64,000 nt of DNA from Pantoea sp. CCBC3-3-1 (GCF_007981265.1 NZ_CP034363.1:1426001-1490000); one strand, 5' to 3'; numbered from the stretch's first letter, positions 48,700-59,368 are shown. Translations and numbers: made by a program. The notes: generated from the sequence alone by a model not told the origin.

Positions 48700-49788
48700 A
48701 TGACTTACTCTGCATTCAAGCGCGTTTCGCTGTTGGCTCTGCTGGTGCTGGCTGGCTGTAGTAATCAACCTGAGCACCCGCTTCCTGAACGGCGTCCGGC
48801 CGATGTTAAAGCGCAAATCAATCGCCTGTTGCCGGCGAAAGTCAGCGATCGCCAGGGCTGGACTAATGACATATTCGCGACCTTTAACGGTCAGGGCCTC
48901 GACGCGTCGGTGGCAAATCTCTGTTCGGTGATTGCCGTGGCGGACCAGGAATCTACCTTTAGCGCCGATGCGAACGTGCCGGGCCTGCCAAAAATTGCCT
49001 GGGGCGAAATCGACCGTCGGGCAGGCAAATTGCATATCCCTTCTTTTTTGGTGCGTACAGCGCTGATGATCACCTCGCCGAACGGCAAAAGCTATACCGA
49101 GCGGCTCGACAGCGTGCGCAGTGAGAAAGAGCTAAGCGCGATTTTCGACGACTTTATCAATATGGTGCCGATGGGGCAGAAGCTGTTTGGCAACCTGAAC
49201 CCGATCCATACCGGCGGGCCGATGCAGGTCAGTATCGCTTTCGCTGAGGCACATGCTAAAGGCTATCCTTACCCGATTGATGGCAGCATACGACGTGAAG
49301 TCTTTTCCCGTCGCGGCGGCGTCTGGTTTGGCACAATGCATCTGCTGGGCTATCCGGCTCACTACAGCAAACAGATTTATCGCTTCGCCGACTTTAACGC
49401 AGGCTGGTACGCCAGCCGCAACGCGGCGTTTCAGGCGGCCGTGTCTCGTCTGACCGGCATTAAGCTGGCGCTGGATGGGGATTTGATTCAGTACGATTCC
49501 GATGCGGCAGGATCAACCGAGCTGGCGGTGCGCACATTGGCGAAACGCATGGATATGAGCAATCGGGAAATTCGTAACGCGCTGGAAAAGGGCGAGACGC
49601 TGGATTTCGAAAAAACCGAGCTGTGGCAGAAGGTGTTTGCGCTGGCGGATAAAAATGCCCGAACGCCACGTGAAATGCTGCCCGGTATCAAGCTGGAAAG
49701 CCCGAAAATCACTCGTAACCTGACTACAGCCTGGTTTGCTCAACGGGTTGATGGCCGCTACCAGAGCTGTCTGGCTCGGGGTAAATAG
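48700..49788 (+). CDS. DUF1615 lipoprotein, YaiW-like
   Basis: A 362-aa outer-membrane-type lipoprotein: signal peptide with lipobox VLAGC (lipidated cysteine at about C20), then a DUF1615 domain with AVADQESTFSADANVPGLPKIAWGEIDRRA, FSRRGGVWFG and FADFNAGWYASRNAAFQ. The body matches E. coli YaiW, which works with the peptide importer SbmA in uptake of some antimicrobial peptides. No sbmA is adjacent here. It sits between moaE and a chemoreceptor gene, a place where E. coli has none. Confidence 0.85.
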   Translation: MTYSAFKRVSLLALLVLAGCSNQPEHPLPERRPADVKAQINRLLPAKVSDRQGWTNDIFATFNGQGLDASVANLCSVIAVADQESTFSADANVPGLPKIAWGEIDRRAGKLHIPSFLVRTALMITSPNGKSYTERLDSVRSEKELSAIFDDFINMVPMGQKLFGNLNPIHTGGPMQVSIAFAEAHAKGYPYPIDGSIRREVFSRRGGVWFGTMHLLGYPAHYSKQIYRFADFNAGWYASRNAAFQAAVSRLTGIKLALDGDLIQYDSDAAGSTELAVRTLAKRMDMSNREIRNALEKGETLDFEKTELWQKVFALADKNARTPREMLPGIKLESPKITRNLTTAWFAQRVDGRYQSCLARGK

Positions 49789-49920
49789 CCTGTTACGAAT
49801 GAAGAAATAACCTCGTAAGCCGCTTTCAGCCTGCTAACACACTCAAAGCGCAAGGCTCATGTTCCTTGTGCCAGCACTATGTTAACAACCTCGAAAACGG
49901 GTCTTTTCAGCCGGTTTTTC

Positions 49921-49953
49921 GTTCCCTGGCGGTAGGTTTGCCGCTCAGGGAAC
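49921..49953. other. Hairpin after the YaiW-like gene and chemoreceptor gene
   Basis: The stem GTTCCCTGGCGG/CCGCTCAGGGAAC (one bulged T) has an eight-base loop, between two convergent genes. It follows a T stretch on the left, so it may be a bidirectional terminator. Confidence 0.5.
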
Positions 49954-49980
49954 AATTTTGCCTGCGCTAAGTAAACTGCG

Positions 49981-51924
49981 TTACACCGCTTCCAGCCGGA
50001 ACAGCTGTACGGTTTGTGCCAGCTGCTTCGCCTGTTCTTCCAGCGAGGCCGCTGCTGCCGACATCTGCTGCACCAGCGCGGAGTTCTGTTGCGTTGCGCC
50101 ATCCATCTGGTTCACCGCTACGGTTACCTGGCCGATGCCCTGAGACTGCTCATCGGACGCATGTACGATTTCCCCGATAATGGTTTTTACCGAGTTCACC
50201 GCCGTGGTCATTTCCTGCATGGTTCTGCCCGCATCCTGCACCAGTGATACGCCCAAATCGACACGCTGCGTGGATTCGCCAATCAGTGCGGAGATATCTT
50301 TTACCGCATTCGCACTTCGCTGCGCCAGGCTGCGCACTTCGGCGGCAACCACCGCAAAGCCACGGCCCTGTTCGCCCGCGCGGGCGGCTTCGACGGCTGC
50401 ATTCAGCGCCAGTATATTGGTCTGGAATGCAATACCGTTAATGATGCTGGTGATGGCGCCAATCTTACGAGAACTGTCGTCGATTTGTTGCATAATCTGC
50501 ACAACTTGCTGCACCAGTTGCTCACCGCGCTTCGCAATATCGGTGGCGTTGTTGGTCAGTTCCGTGGCGTTATGCGCATTATCGGCGTTGTGTTTCACGG
50601 TGGCGGTTAACTGTTCCATGCTGGCTGCGGTTTCTTCCAGCGCGGCAGCCTGCTGTTCAGTACGCGAGGCCAAATCAAGGTTGCCGGAAGCAATTTCTTC
50701 CGCGCCCTGGCGCACCGAGTCGCTGGCAGAAATGATTTCGCCCACCATGGTTCGCAGCTGTTGCTGCATGGTTTGCATGGCAAAGAAGATACTTTCCCGA
50801 TCCCGTGCGGCGACCGGAATATCTGCTGACAGATTGCCTTCCGCCACGCCCAGCGCGATTTCCGCCGCCTGCGAAGGTTCGCCGCCCACCGGTTTAGAAA
50901 TCTTACGGCTAAACATCAGGCCCAGTACCGTACAGACGATGACGATACTCAGCACCATCATAATCAGCGCATGAATCAGCTGGCGGTTAGCTTCAGCCAT
51001 GACTGCTTTTACCGGCGTAACGATGCCCAGATACCACGGAAGGTCGCTGTTGCCAATTTTAACCGGACGCCAGGTTTCCAGCACGTCTTCGCCCAGTACG
51101 CTGTCATAATGCTCAACAACACCCTGAGTAAAACTGTCGGTTATGCCTTTATAAGGTTTACCCGCCTCGGCTTTGACCGGGCTTGAGACAACCAGCCCTT
51201 TATTAGACAGCAGCAGCGCGTAGCCGCTTCCCTGCCACGGCTTGATATCACCCACGCGTTTTTGCAGCGATGCCAGAGAAATATCCGCCGTTGCGACGCC
51301 TTTCAGCTGGTCACCATCCATAATTACCGCTGCAACGGAGGTGAGCAGCGTCGGCACGCCGTTATAGGCGTAGCTGTAAGGTTCAATCAGCACATCTTTT
51401 CTTAGCTGGCGTGGGATAAGATAGTAATCCCCCTGGCCCGGCGTCAGTATGGACGTGAGCGGATGCATGGCAAAATTGCCGCTGCTGTCGCGATCGACAA
51501 AATAAGCATAACGCCCCTCAGGCGCGGCATCTGGCTGATGAGCGAATTCTGCATCTTTACCATCGAACGCATTGGGTTCAAAGGTAACGGAAATTGACAG
51601 GTAGTCTGGATTTTGTTTCAGGGAGTATTTCAGCTGCTCGTCAGCCACTTTGCGATCGGTAATGCCCGCCGCAGGCAAAGCTAAAATGCTCTGGCCGACA
51701 TCTCTGGCGATAGTGCGGGCATAGTCCAGATCTTGCTGTACGCTTAACGCATTGCTTTCGGCAATTTGCCCCAGATAGTCTTCGGCCAGCTTGCGCTGCT
51801 GTTGGCTGGACTGCCAGCTCAACAAACCGATTGTAATAGTGAAGCCGAGGGTGATGGTTAAAGCCCCCGTCAGGAGCATCACCGTGCGAGTACTTATTTT
51901 TCGCTTGTGGTTTGTTGTGGTCAT
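49981..51924 (-). CDS. Methyl-accepting chemotaxis protein with periplasmic Cache domain
   Basis: A 647-aa transmembrane chemoreceptor. A first helix lies at about 13-34, followed by a large periplasmic sensor of Cache type (dCache-like: [23 protein letters not shown] and [19 protein letters not shown]), a second helix ([23 protein letters not shown]), a HAMP domain, and a cytoplasmic signalling coiled coil with the highly conserved tip [21 protein letters not shown]. It lacks the C-terminal NWETF-type tether for CheR/CheB. The ligand is unknown; Cache receptors often bind amino or organic acids. Start ATG 51924 was chosen over a non-ATG start further upstream. A sigma-28-type promoter lies upstream. 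Confidence 0.9.
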   Translation of the reverse strand: MTTTNHKRKISTRTVMLLTGALTITLGFTITIGLLSWQSSQQQRKLAEDYLGQIAESNALSVQQDLDYARTIARDVGQSILALPAAGITDRKVADEQLKYSLKQNPDYLSISVTFEPNAFDGKDAEFAHQPDAAPEGRYAYFVDRDSSGNFAMHPLTSILTPGQGDYYLIPRQLRKDVLIEPYSYAYNGVPTLLTSVAAVIMDGDQLKGVATADISLASLQKRVGDIKPWQGSGYALLLSNKGLVVSSPVKAEAGKPYKGITDSFTQGVVEHYDSVLGEDVLETWRPVKIGNSDLPWYLGIVTPVKAVMAEANRQLIHALIMMVLSIVIVCTVLGLMFSRKISKPVGGEPSQAAEIALGVAEGNLSADIPVAARDRESIFFAMQTMQQQLRTMVGEIISASDSVRQGAEEIASGNLDLASRTEQQAAALEETAASMEQLTATVKHNADNAHNATELTNNATDIAKRGEQLVQQVVQIMQQIDDSSRKIGAITSIINGIAFQTNILALNAAVEAARAGEQGRGFAVVAAEVRSLAQRSANAVKDISALIGESTQRVDLGVSLVQDAGRTMQEMTTAVNSVKTIIGEIVHASDEQSQGIGQVTVAVNQMDGATQQNSALVQQMSAAAASLEEQAKQLAQTVQLFRLEAV

Positions 51925-51992
51925 CAGGCTACCCCGGAAAAGTAATAAAATAAGCTGAGACTTCCAGGTCAAGCGTACTCCCTATAGTGAGA

Positions 51993-52019
51993 CTATCGGC
52001 ACAATCTGGTCGATCTTTA
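51993..52019 (-). promoter_or_regulatory. Sigma-28 (FliA) promoter of the chemoreceptor gene
   Basis: On the minus strand TAAAGATC and GCCGATAG are separated by 11 bases, matching the FliA consensus TAAAGTTT-N11-GCCGATAA with few mismatches. It is 69 bases before the start codon. Confidence 0.8.
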
Positions 52020-52150
52020 TGCAGTGGCGTACCTTATTTGTGCAGCGCCTCGCTGCTCATAAGGTAAAAAGCCACCGGCGGCACTGGCTTAACCTCATCG
52101 GACTGTGCCAGACTTATCGCAACCCATTCATTTGTTAAAAGGAGAGCATG

Positions 52151-52861
52151 ATGGATCGATATCCGCGTTCGAATGGCTCAATCGTGACCGGGGCCACAAC
52201 CGGCCTGCAAACTTATATGGCTCAGGTTTATGGCTGGATGACCTGCGGCCTGCTGCTGACCGCCTTTGTTTCCTGGTTTGCGGCAAATACCCCAGCGGTA
52301 ATGGAGCTGGTTTTTGCCAACCGCATTACCTTTTTTGGCTTGATTATTGTGCAATTAGGTCTGGTGTTCGTGCTGTCGGGGATGGTGCATAAGCTGAGCG
52401 GTGCGGTCGCAACCGGCCTGTTTATGCTTTACTCGGCGCTAACCGGACTGACGTTGGCCAGTATTTTCCTCGTTTATACGTACTCCTCTATCGCCAGTAC
52501 CTTTGTGGTGACGGGCGGCATGTTCGGGGTGATGAGCTTCTGGGGTTACACCACCAAACGCGATTTAAGCCGCATGGGCAGCCTGCTGTTTATGGCGCTG
52601 ATCGGTATTGTGCTGGCGTCAGTAGTGAACTACTGGCTGAAAAGTACGGCACTGATGTGGGCGGTGACCTATATTGGCGTGCTGGTGTTTGTCGGACTGA
52701 CGGCGTACGACACGCAGAAGCTGAAGAATATCGGCGAGAATATCAATGTTGATGATAAAGAGAACCTGCGTCGCTACTCAATTATGGGCGCACTGACGCT
52801 TTATCTGGACTTTATTAACCTGTTCCTGATGCTGCTGCGTATTTTCGGCAACCGTCGTTAA
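52151..52861 (+). CDS. ybhL: Bax inhibitor-1 family membrane protein YbhL
   Basis: A seven-helix inner-membrane protein of 236 aa in the BI-1/UPF0005 family, which in B. subtilis (YetJ) conducts calcium in a pH-dependent way; the role in enterobacteria is unknown. Conserved segments: LQTYMAQVYGWMT, SALTGLTLASIFLVY, FVGLTAYDTQKLKN and LYLDFINLFLMLLRIFGNRR. Two consecutive ATGs exist; the second (52151) has better spacing to GGAG and matches the E. coli N-terminus. Confidence 0.92.
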   Translation: MDRYPRSNGSIVTGATTGLQTYMAQVYGWMTCGLLLTAFVSWFAANTPAVMELVFANRITFFGLIIVQLGLVFVLSGMVHKLSGAVATGLFMLYSALTGLTLASIFLVYTYSSIASTFVVTGGMFGVMSFWGYTTKRDLSRMGSLLFMALIGIVLASVVNYWLKSTALMWAVTYIGVLVFVGLTAYDTQKLKNIGENINVDDKENLRRYSIMGALTLYLDFINLFLMLLRIFGNRR

Positions 52862-52869
52862 GCAATAAA

Positions 52870-52895
52870 AAAAGGGGCGAAAATTCGCCCCTTTT
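52870..52895. terminator. Terminator after ybhL (copy 1 of a 26-bp palindrome)
   Basis: A perfect 12-base stem AAAAGGGGCGAA/TTCGCCCCTTTT around AA, able to act in both directions. The same 26 bases recur at 53041-53066. Confidence 0.9.
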
Positions 52896-52925
52896 TCGTA
52901 TTCGTAGTGAATTAACATTGTACAG

Positions 52926-53019
52926 GCACGAGGAACACAGGCCTTCCACAAAGACGCAAAAACGGCGTCCGTGCCGGCTCGGCCCAGGACGCTTTGTTCC
53001 AGGCCTGTGTTCCTCGCGC
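52926..53019. repeat. Palindromic intergenic element, type II, copy 2
   Basis: A 94-base element with 19-base outer arms (GCACGAGGAACACAGGCCT and, reversed, one mismatch at 53001-53019). The interior, with CCACAAAGACGCAAAAA and CCCAGGACGCTTTGTTCC, is nearly the same as the element at 33467-33568. It sits between convergent ybhL and ybhN, inside two copies of the same terminator. Confidence 0.85.
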
Positions 53020-53040
53020 TTTGAGTCTGTCTGCCGTCTG

Positions 53041-53066
53041 AAAAGGGGCGAAAATTCGCCCCTTTT
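53041..53066. terminator. Terminator after ybhN (copy 2 of the 26-bp palindrome)
   Basis: Identical to the palindrome at 52870-52895, 171 bases away, and placed 18 bases from the ybhN stop. Confidence 0.9.
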
Positions 53067-53083
53067 ATTTATCTGTTACACGC

Positions 53084-54052
53084 TCAGCTTTGATTCTGCA
53101 TATCCTGCTGATTTTTATGCCGCAGCGCTTTTGCCTGACTTTCCAGCCACAGGTAGAGCACCAGCGCCAGCAGCAGAGGAGCAATAAAGTAAATAACCCG
53201 ATAGGCGAGCAGGGCGGCAATAATGCTACCGTGAGCCAGATGCTCGCCACCCAGCAGGGCAAGGAACACGGCTTCCAGCACGCCGATCCCGGCAGGAATA
53301 TGAATAATGACGCCGGCAATACTGCTGATCAGCAACACGCCCAGAACCTGTGGGTAATCCACTTTTTCGCCCAACAGCAGCCAGATAATCGCGCCCATCA
53401 CCAGCCAGTTGGCGCTGGAAACGGCAAATTGCAGGATCGCCATGCGAAACGACGGCAGCGCCAGCTTGTGGCCTTTAACCACCCAGCGGCGGCGTTTTGA
53501 AAAGGCGCAAAGCGCAAGATAGACCGCGACAAAAATCAGTAATCCAGCACCAATCGTTCGTAGCGTGCCTTCGCCGATAAACCAGCCAGAGGGCACCGGC
53601 ACCATCCCGCTACTGAAGACCACACCTGCGACCAGGACATATCCCAGCCAGTTGGTTGCAATGCTCAGCGAAAAAATCCGCGTGATGGTACTCCCGCTAA
53701 GACCTAGCCGTGAATAGAGCCGGTAGCGCATTGCTACGCCGCCGACCCAGGTACTGAGCGTCAGGTTAAAGGCGTAGCAGATAAAAGAAACCAGCATCAC
53801 CTGGCGCTTTTGCAGCTTATGGCCACAGTAGGCCTGACCAATCAGATCATAAACGCCATAGGTAAGATAGCTCACCACCACCAGCGCGATCGAAACACCG
53901 ATTGCCGTACGATTGTAATTGGCAATGACCTCAACGACGTCATGCCAGTTAACCTTGCGGGCGTAGATCACCAGCAACACAATCACCGCAATAAAAAACA
54001 GCCAGGTGAATATTTTTTTCACCCATTTCCAGCGCGGATGTTTATCAGACAT
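53084..54052 (-). CDS. ybhN: Membrane protein YbhN (UPF0104 / lysylphosphatidylglycerol synthase TM-like)
   Basis: A 322-aa inner-membrane protein with about eight helices, of the family related to the flippase domain of MprF. Conserved segments include YCGHKLQKRQVMLVSFICYAFNLTLSTWVGGVAMRYRLYSRLGL and HIPAGIGVLEAVFLALL. It is coupled to the cardiolipin synthase gene clsB by a one-base stop/start overlap (TGATG), which suggests a role in phospholipid handling. Confidence 0.9.
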   Translation of the reverse strand: MSDKHPRWKWVKKIFTWLFFIAVIVLLVIYARKVNWHDVVEVIANYNRTAIGVSIALVVVSYLTYGVYDLIGQAYCGHKLQKRQVMLVSFICYAFNLTLSTWVGGVAMRYRLYSRLGLSGSTITRIFSLSIATNWLGYVLVAGVVFSSGMVPVPSGWFIGEGTLRTIGAGLLIFVAVYLALCAFSKRRRWVVKGHKLALPSFRMAILQFAVSSANWLVMGAIIWLLLGEKVDYPQVLGVLLISSIAGVIIHIPAGIGVLEAVFLALLGGEHLAHGSIIAALLAYRVIYFIAPLLLALVLYLWLESQAKALRHKNQQDMQNQS

Positions 54053-55302
54053 CAGGGATTAGCCCTCTCTTTTTCGGAATCTGACTCGACGCGATCCTGC
54101 GTTTCTATTTCGGGCTGCACCGGAGGCGGAACCTGCGCCAGTTTTGGCGTGTGGGCAGGCAGCCAGCCGGCGATAGCAGGGAAGTGACGCAGGAAGTGGA
54201 AGACCACCACGCTTTTACCGAACTGCCACCAGTTCTGTTTCGGGAGCCTGCTTTCATCAACGCGTTCGCAATCCTGCGACATCAGGCGGATCAGCTCGCC
54301 ACGAATCACCTTATTAAAGGTGTGATCGTGGATCATCAGGTTGGCCTCAAGATTCAGTGACAGGCTCAGGGGATCCAAATTGCTGGAGCCAACCGTCGAC
54401 CAGAAATTATCCTGTACGGCAATTTTGGCGTGAAGAGGGCGACGAATGTATTCGTAAATCTCCACGCCACCATCCACCAGATAATTATAAAGCAGCTCGG
54501 CGCCCACTTTAACAATTGGCATATCAGGTTTGCCCTGAACAATCAGTTTTACCGACACGCCACGTTGGGCCGCGGAACGCATCTCTCGCAGTACGCGATA
54601 GCCCGGGAAAAAATAGGCGTTGGCAATGATCACTTCTTCTTTCGCTTCCCGCAGCATATCCAGATAATTTTGTTCAATATCATCCGTATGCTGATCGTTA
54701 TCCCGCCAGACAAACAGGATTTGCGCATCGCCCGGCGCATGATTGCGCGCCACGCGGCTTCGGTGATTATTCCACCAGCGTCGGTTCAATCCTTTGCTGT
54801 TGATCGCCTGCTGTACGTAGAGCGTAATATCCTGCACCACGGGTCCTTTGACCTCGACGGCATAATCCTGCTTGGCTTCCGGGCCATAGCTGGAATTATG
54901 TTCAGCGGAGAAATTAATCCCTCCGACAAAAGCAATTTCGCCATCACAAACCACAATTTTGCGATGCATACGGCGGAAGACATTTGTTCGTACGCCTAAC
55001 ACCAGCGGACGTGGATCGTAAAAGACAAAGCGCACGCCGGCAGCGGTCAGGCTGCGGATAAATTCACCTGAAAGGTTATTTGATCCGTAGCCATCAAGCA
55101 GCATTTCAACCTTAACACCCCGATTGGCCGCTTCAAGAATCACTTTTTGCAATTCTTTACCCACATCGTCTTCAAAAAGGATAAACGTTTCGAGCATCAC
55201 ACTTTCGGTTGCCCGCTGTATGGCGCCAAAAACGCGCGGAAAATATTGCTCGCCATTGGCCAGCAAACGCAGACGGTTGCCATCACGCCATTCCGTTTTC
55301 AT
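54052..55302 (-). CDS. clsB: Cardiolipin synthase B
   Basis: Phospholipase D-type synthase making cardiolipin or phosphatidylglycerol; 416 aa. Two HKD motifs are visible: [17 protein letters not shown] in the N-terminal half and [21 protein letters not shown] in the C-terminal half. The N-terminus is [22 protein letters not shown]. It overlaps ybhP (four bases) and ybhN (one base) in a three-gene operon. Confidence 0.94.
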   Translation of the reverse strand: MKTEWRDGNRLRLLANGEQYFPRVFGAIQRATESVMLETFILFEDDVGKELQKVILEAANRGVKVEMLLDGYGSNNLSGEFIRSLTAAGVRFVFYDPRPLVLGVRTNVFRRMHRKIVVCDGEIAFVGGINFSAEHNSSYGPEAKQDYAVEVKGPVVQDITLYVQQAINSKGLNRRWWNNHRSRVARNHAPGDAQILFVWRDNDQHTDDIEQNYLDMLREAKEEVIIANAYFFPGYRVLREMRSAAQRGVSVKLIVQGKPDMPIVKVGAELLYNYLVDGGVEIYEYIRRPLHAKIAVQDNFWSTVGSSNLDPLSLSLNLEANLMIHDHTFNKVIRGELIRLMSQDCERVDESRLPKQNWWQFGKSVVVFHFLRHFPAIAGWLPAHTPKLAQVPPPVQPEIETQDRVESDSEKERANP

Positions 55303-56060
55303 AGGTGAATCTCCACAGCCAGAGGCGCGTGATCGGACAGGTGCGACCAGGGTCGCAGCGGTATCGTTTGAGGGTGACTAATCCCTGCATTACGCACGTA
55401 TATACGGTCCAGTCGTAACAGCGGAAAGCGGGCAGGGAATGTACGTGCGGGACGGCCGGATTTCCGGCTAAAAACCTCTTCCATCGCGGCTCCCTGGAAT
55501 AAAATCTTATTCGCTTTCTGCTGCCAGTCATTAAAATCGCCCGCCACCACTACCGGTGCATCCGGCGGCAGAGTATTGAGTAGCTCGCAGAGCATATGTA
55601 ATTGCGCGGTGCGATGTGCATCACGCAGTCCCAGGTGCACGCAGACCGTGTGTAACGTTATCTCTTTATCGGGGATCGTTATCTTACAGTATAGAAGACC
55701 CCGTTTTTCTGTGCCTTCCACAGAAACGTCGCGGTTCTCATATTCAACAATAGGAAAGCGGGAAAGCAGCGCATTCCCATGATGTCCTTCGGGATAGACT
55801 GCATTGCGGCCATAAGCAAAATCATTCCACATGGTATCGGCAAGAAACTCGTAATGCGGTTTTGCCGGCCAGTTTTCCACCTTTAGGGAATGCAGGGCGT
55901 GAGAGCCCATGACTTCCTGTAAAAACACAATATCAGCAGTTGTAGCTCTTACCGCGTCGCGCAGTTCCGGCAAAATAAAGCGTTTGTTAAAAGCGTTAAA
56001 ACCCATATGCGTATTGATCGTCAGGACTTTTATTGAAAATCCTTGTGATTTTTGTGACAT
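55299..56060 (-). CDS. ybhP: Endonuclease/exonuclease/phosphatase family protein YbhP
   Basis: A 253-aa EEP-fold phosphodiesterase-like protein. The metal and catalytic motifs [25 protein letters not shown] and LSDHAPL are present. The substrate is unknown; the operon with clsB suggests phospholipid or related phosphodiester substrates. ATG 56060 has AAGGAGAG 13 bases upstream; the frame runs 36 bases further up without family support. First gene of ybhP-clsB-ybhN. Confidence 0.9.
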   Translation of the reverse strand: MSQKSQGFSIKVLTINTHMGFNAFNKRFILPELRDAVRATTADIVFLQEVMGSHALHSLKVENWPAKPHYEFLADTMWNDFAYGRNAVYPEGHHGNALLSRFPIVEYENRDVSVEGTEKRGLLYCKITIPDKEITLHTVCVHLGLRDAHRTAQLHMLCELLNTLPPDAPVVVAGDFNDWQQKANKILFQGAAMEEVFSRKSGRPARTFPARFPLLRLDRIYVRNAGISHPQTIPLRPWSHLSDHAPLAVEIHL

Positions 56061-56241
56061 ACTGTGCGCGCTCTCCTTTTCGACTGCAAAAAACAAAGTG
56101 TAGTCTCAGTCACAAAAGAGTGCCTTGAAGCGGAGATGTTTACTGCAATTTGTGAAAACTACGTTAGTCTGAGGAAATCCGTTATCACTTACTGTGGTAA
56201 CAACACTGGGCGACCTCCGTTAGGTCTGCCAGGAGATAAAA

Positions 56242-56631
56242 ATGAAATGGTCTAACCGTATCCAGATTGTCACCGGACAAACCTGTGTACATATCGCGCT
56301 GCACCTGTTGCTGATTGCCGCACTGGTGTGGGGATGGCAGCATCGGGCGCTGCTACAGGTCAGCACGGTTTTACTGGCGATGTATGCCAGCGTGTTCACC
56401 GTAATGCTGATGACTCAGCGCCTGCCTCGTTTGCGCCGCGTTGGCGACTTTCTGGAAGACGTGACTACCACGTACTATTTCGGAGCCGCTATGCTGGTGC
56501 TGTACCTGCTCTCACGCGTTATCCATAACAACCTGCTATTAGGATGCGTGGGCGTTCTGATGCTGACCGGACCCGCTGTGGTCTCCTTGCTGGCTAAAGA
56601 GCCCGTCCGCGCTCGCCAGCGTCATCGCTAA
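56242..56631 (+). CDS. ybhQ: Inner-membrane protein YbhQ
   Basis: A 129-aa membrane protein of unknown function with about four hydrophobic helices. The pattern [30 protein letters not shown] at the start and [29 protein letters not shown] near the end match E. coli YbhQ (136 aa). Divergent from ybhP across 181 bases; followed by a strong terminator. Confidence 0.86.
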   Translation: MKWSNRIQIVTGQTCVHIALHLLLIAALVWGWQHRALLQVSTVLLAMYASVFTVMLMTQRLPRLRRVGDFLEDVTTTYYFGAAMLVLYLLSRVIHNNLLLGCVGVLMLTGPAVVSLLAKEPVRARQRHR

Positions 56632-56637
56632 AGCGAT

Positions 56638-56665
56638 ACAGGCCACCTTCGGGTGGCCTGTTTTA
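56638..56665 (+). terminator. Intrinsic terminator after ybhQ
   Basis: A 10-base perfect stem ACAGGCCACC/GGTGGCCTGT around TTCG, then TTTATT. Confidence 0.92.
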
Positions 56666-56704
56666 TTCCAGCGCGAGAATATTTCTCAGCATTGTCATAA
56701 CATC

Positions 56705-56713
56705 TGTTATAAT
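56705..56713 (+). promoter_or_regulatory. Extended -10 promoter of rhlE
   Basis: TGTTATAAT gives a consensus -10 with the upstream TG of extended -10 promoters. No good -35 lies at the usual distance. The start codon is 121 bases downstream, so the leader is long, as usual for cold-related DEAD-box genes. Confidence 0.55.
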
Positions 56714-56834
56714 CCGCACCTTACGCACCGTGGTTTGTGCTCCCTTTCAACGTCAGGCGAAGCCTGGCGTCATTTTGTCCCCCTGGAAACTACACCGCTT
56801 GTCGCGGTCAGGGCGGACGGAGTCAGTCAACTTT

Positions 56835-58271
56835 ATGTCATTTGATTCTCTCGGCCTTAATGCCGATATTTTGCGTGCAGTCACCGAACAGGGTTATAAC
56901 GAGCCGACGCCAATTCAGCGCCAGGCTATTCCGGTCGTGCTGTCAGGTCGTGACCTGATGGCCAGCGCGCAAACCGGTACGGGCAAAACGGCCGGCTTTA
57001 CCCTGCCATTGTTGCAGCTGTTAAGCAGCGCTAACCCGCATCCAAAAGGTCGTCGCCCGGTTCGTGCGCTGATCTTAACCCCCACCCGTGAGCTGGCAGC
57101 TCAGGTCGGGGAAAACGTTCATGACTACAGCAAATACCTCGACCTGCGTTCGCTGGTGGTATTTGGTGGCGTCAGCATCAACCCGCAAATGATGAAACTG
57201 CGTGGCGGCGTCGATGTGCTGGTTGCCACACCGGGTCGTCTGCTCGATCTGGAGCATCAGAACGCGCTGGATCTTTCTAAAGTAGAAATTTTGGTGCTGG
57301 ATGAAGCGGACCGCATGCTGGATATGGGCTTTATCCATGACATCCGCCGCGTGCTGTCTAAACTTCCTGCGAAACGTCAGAACCTGCTGTTCTCCGCGAC
57401 CTTCTCTGATGAGATCAAAGGTCTGGCAGAAAAGCTGCTGCACAATCCTGAGCAGGTTGAAGTGGCGCGTCGCAACACCGCTTCCGAGCAGATCACCCAG
57501 CACGTGCATTTCGTTGATAAGAAACGCAAGCGGGAACTGCTTTCGTTCCTGATTGGCCGTGATAACTGGCAGCAGGTTCTGGTGTTCACCCGCACCAAGC
57601 ATGGCGCTAACCATCTTGCCGAGCAGCTGAACAAGGACGGCATTACGTCTGCCGCCATCCACGGCAATAAAAGTCAGGGCGCTCGTACTCGCGCGCTGAG
57701 CGATTTTAAAGACGGTAATATTCGTGTGCTGGTCGCGACCGACATTGCTGCGCGTGGTATCGACATCTCCGAACTGCCGCACGTGGTGAACTACGAGCTG
57801 CCAAACGTGCCGGAAGACTATGTACACCGTATTGGTCGTACCGGTCGTGCAGCAGCAACGGGCGAAGCGTTGTCACTGGTCTGCGTGGACGAACACAAAC
57901 TGCTGCGTGACATTGAGCGCGTGCTGAAGCGTGAGATCCCACGTATCGCTATTGAAGGCTATGAGCCGGACCCTTCCATCAAGGCTGAGCCGATCCAGAA
58001 TGGTCGTCAGCAGCGTGGTGGCGGTGCTGGCGGTGGCGCAGGCCGTGGTCGCGGTGGTGAACGTGGGCAGGGCGCGCGTGGTAACGGTGGCGGTGAACGC
58101 AGCCAAAGCCGTGGCAATGGTAACGGCGAACGCAGCCAGTCTGCGGGCGAACGTAGCCAGAGCAATGGCCAGCGCCGTCAGGGCGCAGGTGCCGGCGCGG
58201 CGCGTACCGAAGGCAGCAGCAACGGTGCGCCACGCAACAAGACCCGTCAGCGCCGTTCTAATCCGGCCTGA
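56835..58271 (+). CDS. rhlE: ATP-dependent RNA helicase RhlE
   Basis: DEAD-box RNA helicase with roles in ribosome maturation and RNA decay. It has 478 aa; E. coli RhlE has 454. Motifs in order: Q motif ([14 protein letters not shown]), [40 protein letters not shown] and HRIGRTGRA. From about residue 397 the tail is Gly/Arg/Gln/Ser-rich low complexity with repeated GERSQS, probably an RNA-binding tail. ATG 56835 is the family start (MSFDSLGL). Confidence 0.95.
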   Translation: MSFDSLGLNADILRAVTEQGYNEPTPIQRQAIPVVLSGRDLMASAQTGTGKTAGFTLPLLQLLSSANPHPKGRRPVRALILTPTRELAAQVGENVHDYSKYLDLRSLVVFGGVSINPQMMKLRGGVDVLVATPGRLLDLEHQNALDLSKVEILVLDEADRMLDMGFIHDIRRVLSKLPAKRQNLLFSATFSDEIKGLAEKLLHNPEQVEVARRNTASEQITQHVHFVDKKRKRELLSFLIGRDNWQQVLVFTRTKHGANHLAEQLNKDGITSAAIHGNKSQGARTRALSDFKDGNIRVLVATDIAARGIDISELPHVVNYELPNVPEDYVHRIGRTGRAAATGEALSLVCVDEHKLLRDIERVLKREIPRIAIEGYEPDPSIKAEPIQNGRQQRGGGAGGGAGRGRGGERGQGARGNGGGERSQSRGNGNGERSQSAGERSQSNGQRRQGAGAGAARTEGSSNGAPRNKTRQRRSNPA

Positions 58272-58288
58272 CAGTAACAGTTTCTAAG

Positions 58289-58309
58289 GGGGATCGCCCG
58301 ATCCCCTTT
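58289..58309 (+). terminator. Weak intrinsic terminator after rhlE
   Basis: A seven-base stem GGGGATC/GATCCCC with loop GCCC, followed by TTTC. Confidence 0.5.
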
Positions 58310-58334
58310 CCTCACGCTACCAACGGTTTTTGAC

Positions 58335-59297
58335 ATGCGCGTTTTACTTGCCCCGATGGAGGGCGTGCTGGACTCACTGGTGCGCGAACTGCTCACCGAA
58401 GTCAATGACTACGATCTCTGCATCACCGAATTTCTGCGTGTTGTCGATCAGCTTTTGCCGGCCAAATCTTTCTATCGCCTGTGCCCTGAACTCCTTCATG
58501 CCAGCCGCACGCCTTCTGGTACGCTGGTTCGTATTCAGCTGTTAGGGCAGTATCCCGAATGGCTGGCCGAAAACGCAGCCCGCGCAGTTGAGCTGGGTTC
58601 CTGGGGCGTCGATCTGAACTGCGGTTGCCCCTCCAAAACCGTTAACGGCAGCGGCGGCGGCGCAACCTTACTAAAAGATCCCGAACTGATTTACCGTGGC
58701 GCAAAAGCCATGCGCGAAGCGGTGCCCGACCATTTACCAGTGACGGTGAAAGTGCGGCTGGGATGGGAATCTGACGCAAAGCAGTTTGAAATTGCCGATG
58801 CCGTGCAGCAGGCGGGGGCGAGCGAACTGGTGGTTCATGGTCGTACTAAAGAAGACGGGTATAAAGCCGAACGCATTAACTGGGAAGCGATTGGCGAAAT
58901 CCGCCAGCGGCTGACGATCCCTGTCATTGCCAACGGCGAGATCTGGGACTGGGAAAGCGCTCAGGCGTGCATGCAGGTTACCGGCTGTGACTCGGTAATG
59001 ATTGGCCGCGGCGCGCTAAATGTGCCAAATCTCAGCCGCGTGATTAAATATCATGAGCCGCGCATGCCCTGGCCGCAGGTGGTGACGCTACTGCACAAGT
59101 ACGTTCAGCTGGAAAAACAAGGGGATACTGGTTTATACCACGTCGCCAGGATAAAACAGTGGCTGGGCTATCTGCGCAAGGAATACCGTGAGGCAACCGA
59201 ATTGTTCAGCCATATTCGCGCGCTGAAAACCTCAGGCGAGATCGCGCGCTTTATTGACAGCTACAGCATGTGTACGGCACAGGCGCAGGACGTTTAG
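58335..59297 (+). CDS. dusC: tRNA-dihydrouridine(16) synthase DusC
   Basis: FMN-dependent reductase making dihydrouridine at position 16 of tRNA. It has 320 aa with the N-terminal [18 protein letters not shown] of the DusC subgroup, the catalytic cysteine in [16 protein letters not shown], and the FMN-phosphate loop [13 protein letters not shown]. In E. coli dusC lies elsewhere on the chromosome, so this location differs. Confidence 0.94.
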   Translation: MRVLLAPMEGVLDSLVRELLTEVNDYDLCITEFLRVVDQLLPAKSFYRLCPELLHASRTPSGTLVRIQLLGQYPEWLAENAARAVELGSWGVDLNCGCPSKTVNGSGGGATLLKDPELIYRGAKAMREAVPDHLPVTVKVRLGWESDAKQFEIADAVQQAGASELVVHGRTKEDGYKAERINWEAIGEIRQRLTIPVIANGEIWDWESAQACMQVTGCDSVMIGRGALNVPNLSRVIKYHEPRMPWPQVVTLLHKYVQLEKQGDTGLYHVARIKQWLGYLRKEYREATELFSHIRALKTSGEIARFIDSYSMCTAQAQDV

Positions 59298-59368
59298 CGC
59301 CTGTCGTTACAATTTTGTAACATTAATTCCAGCGCAGCGCAGGATCTCTTAGCCTGCTAAGGGTATGA

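Noticed and set aside
57075..57827. 250-codon frame antisense to rhlE
   Set aside because: It lies fully inside a well-conserved helicase gene; a codon-usage shadow.
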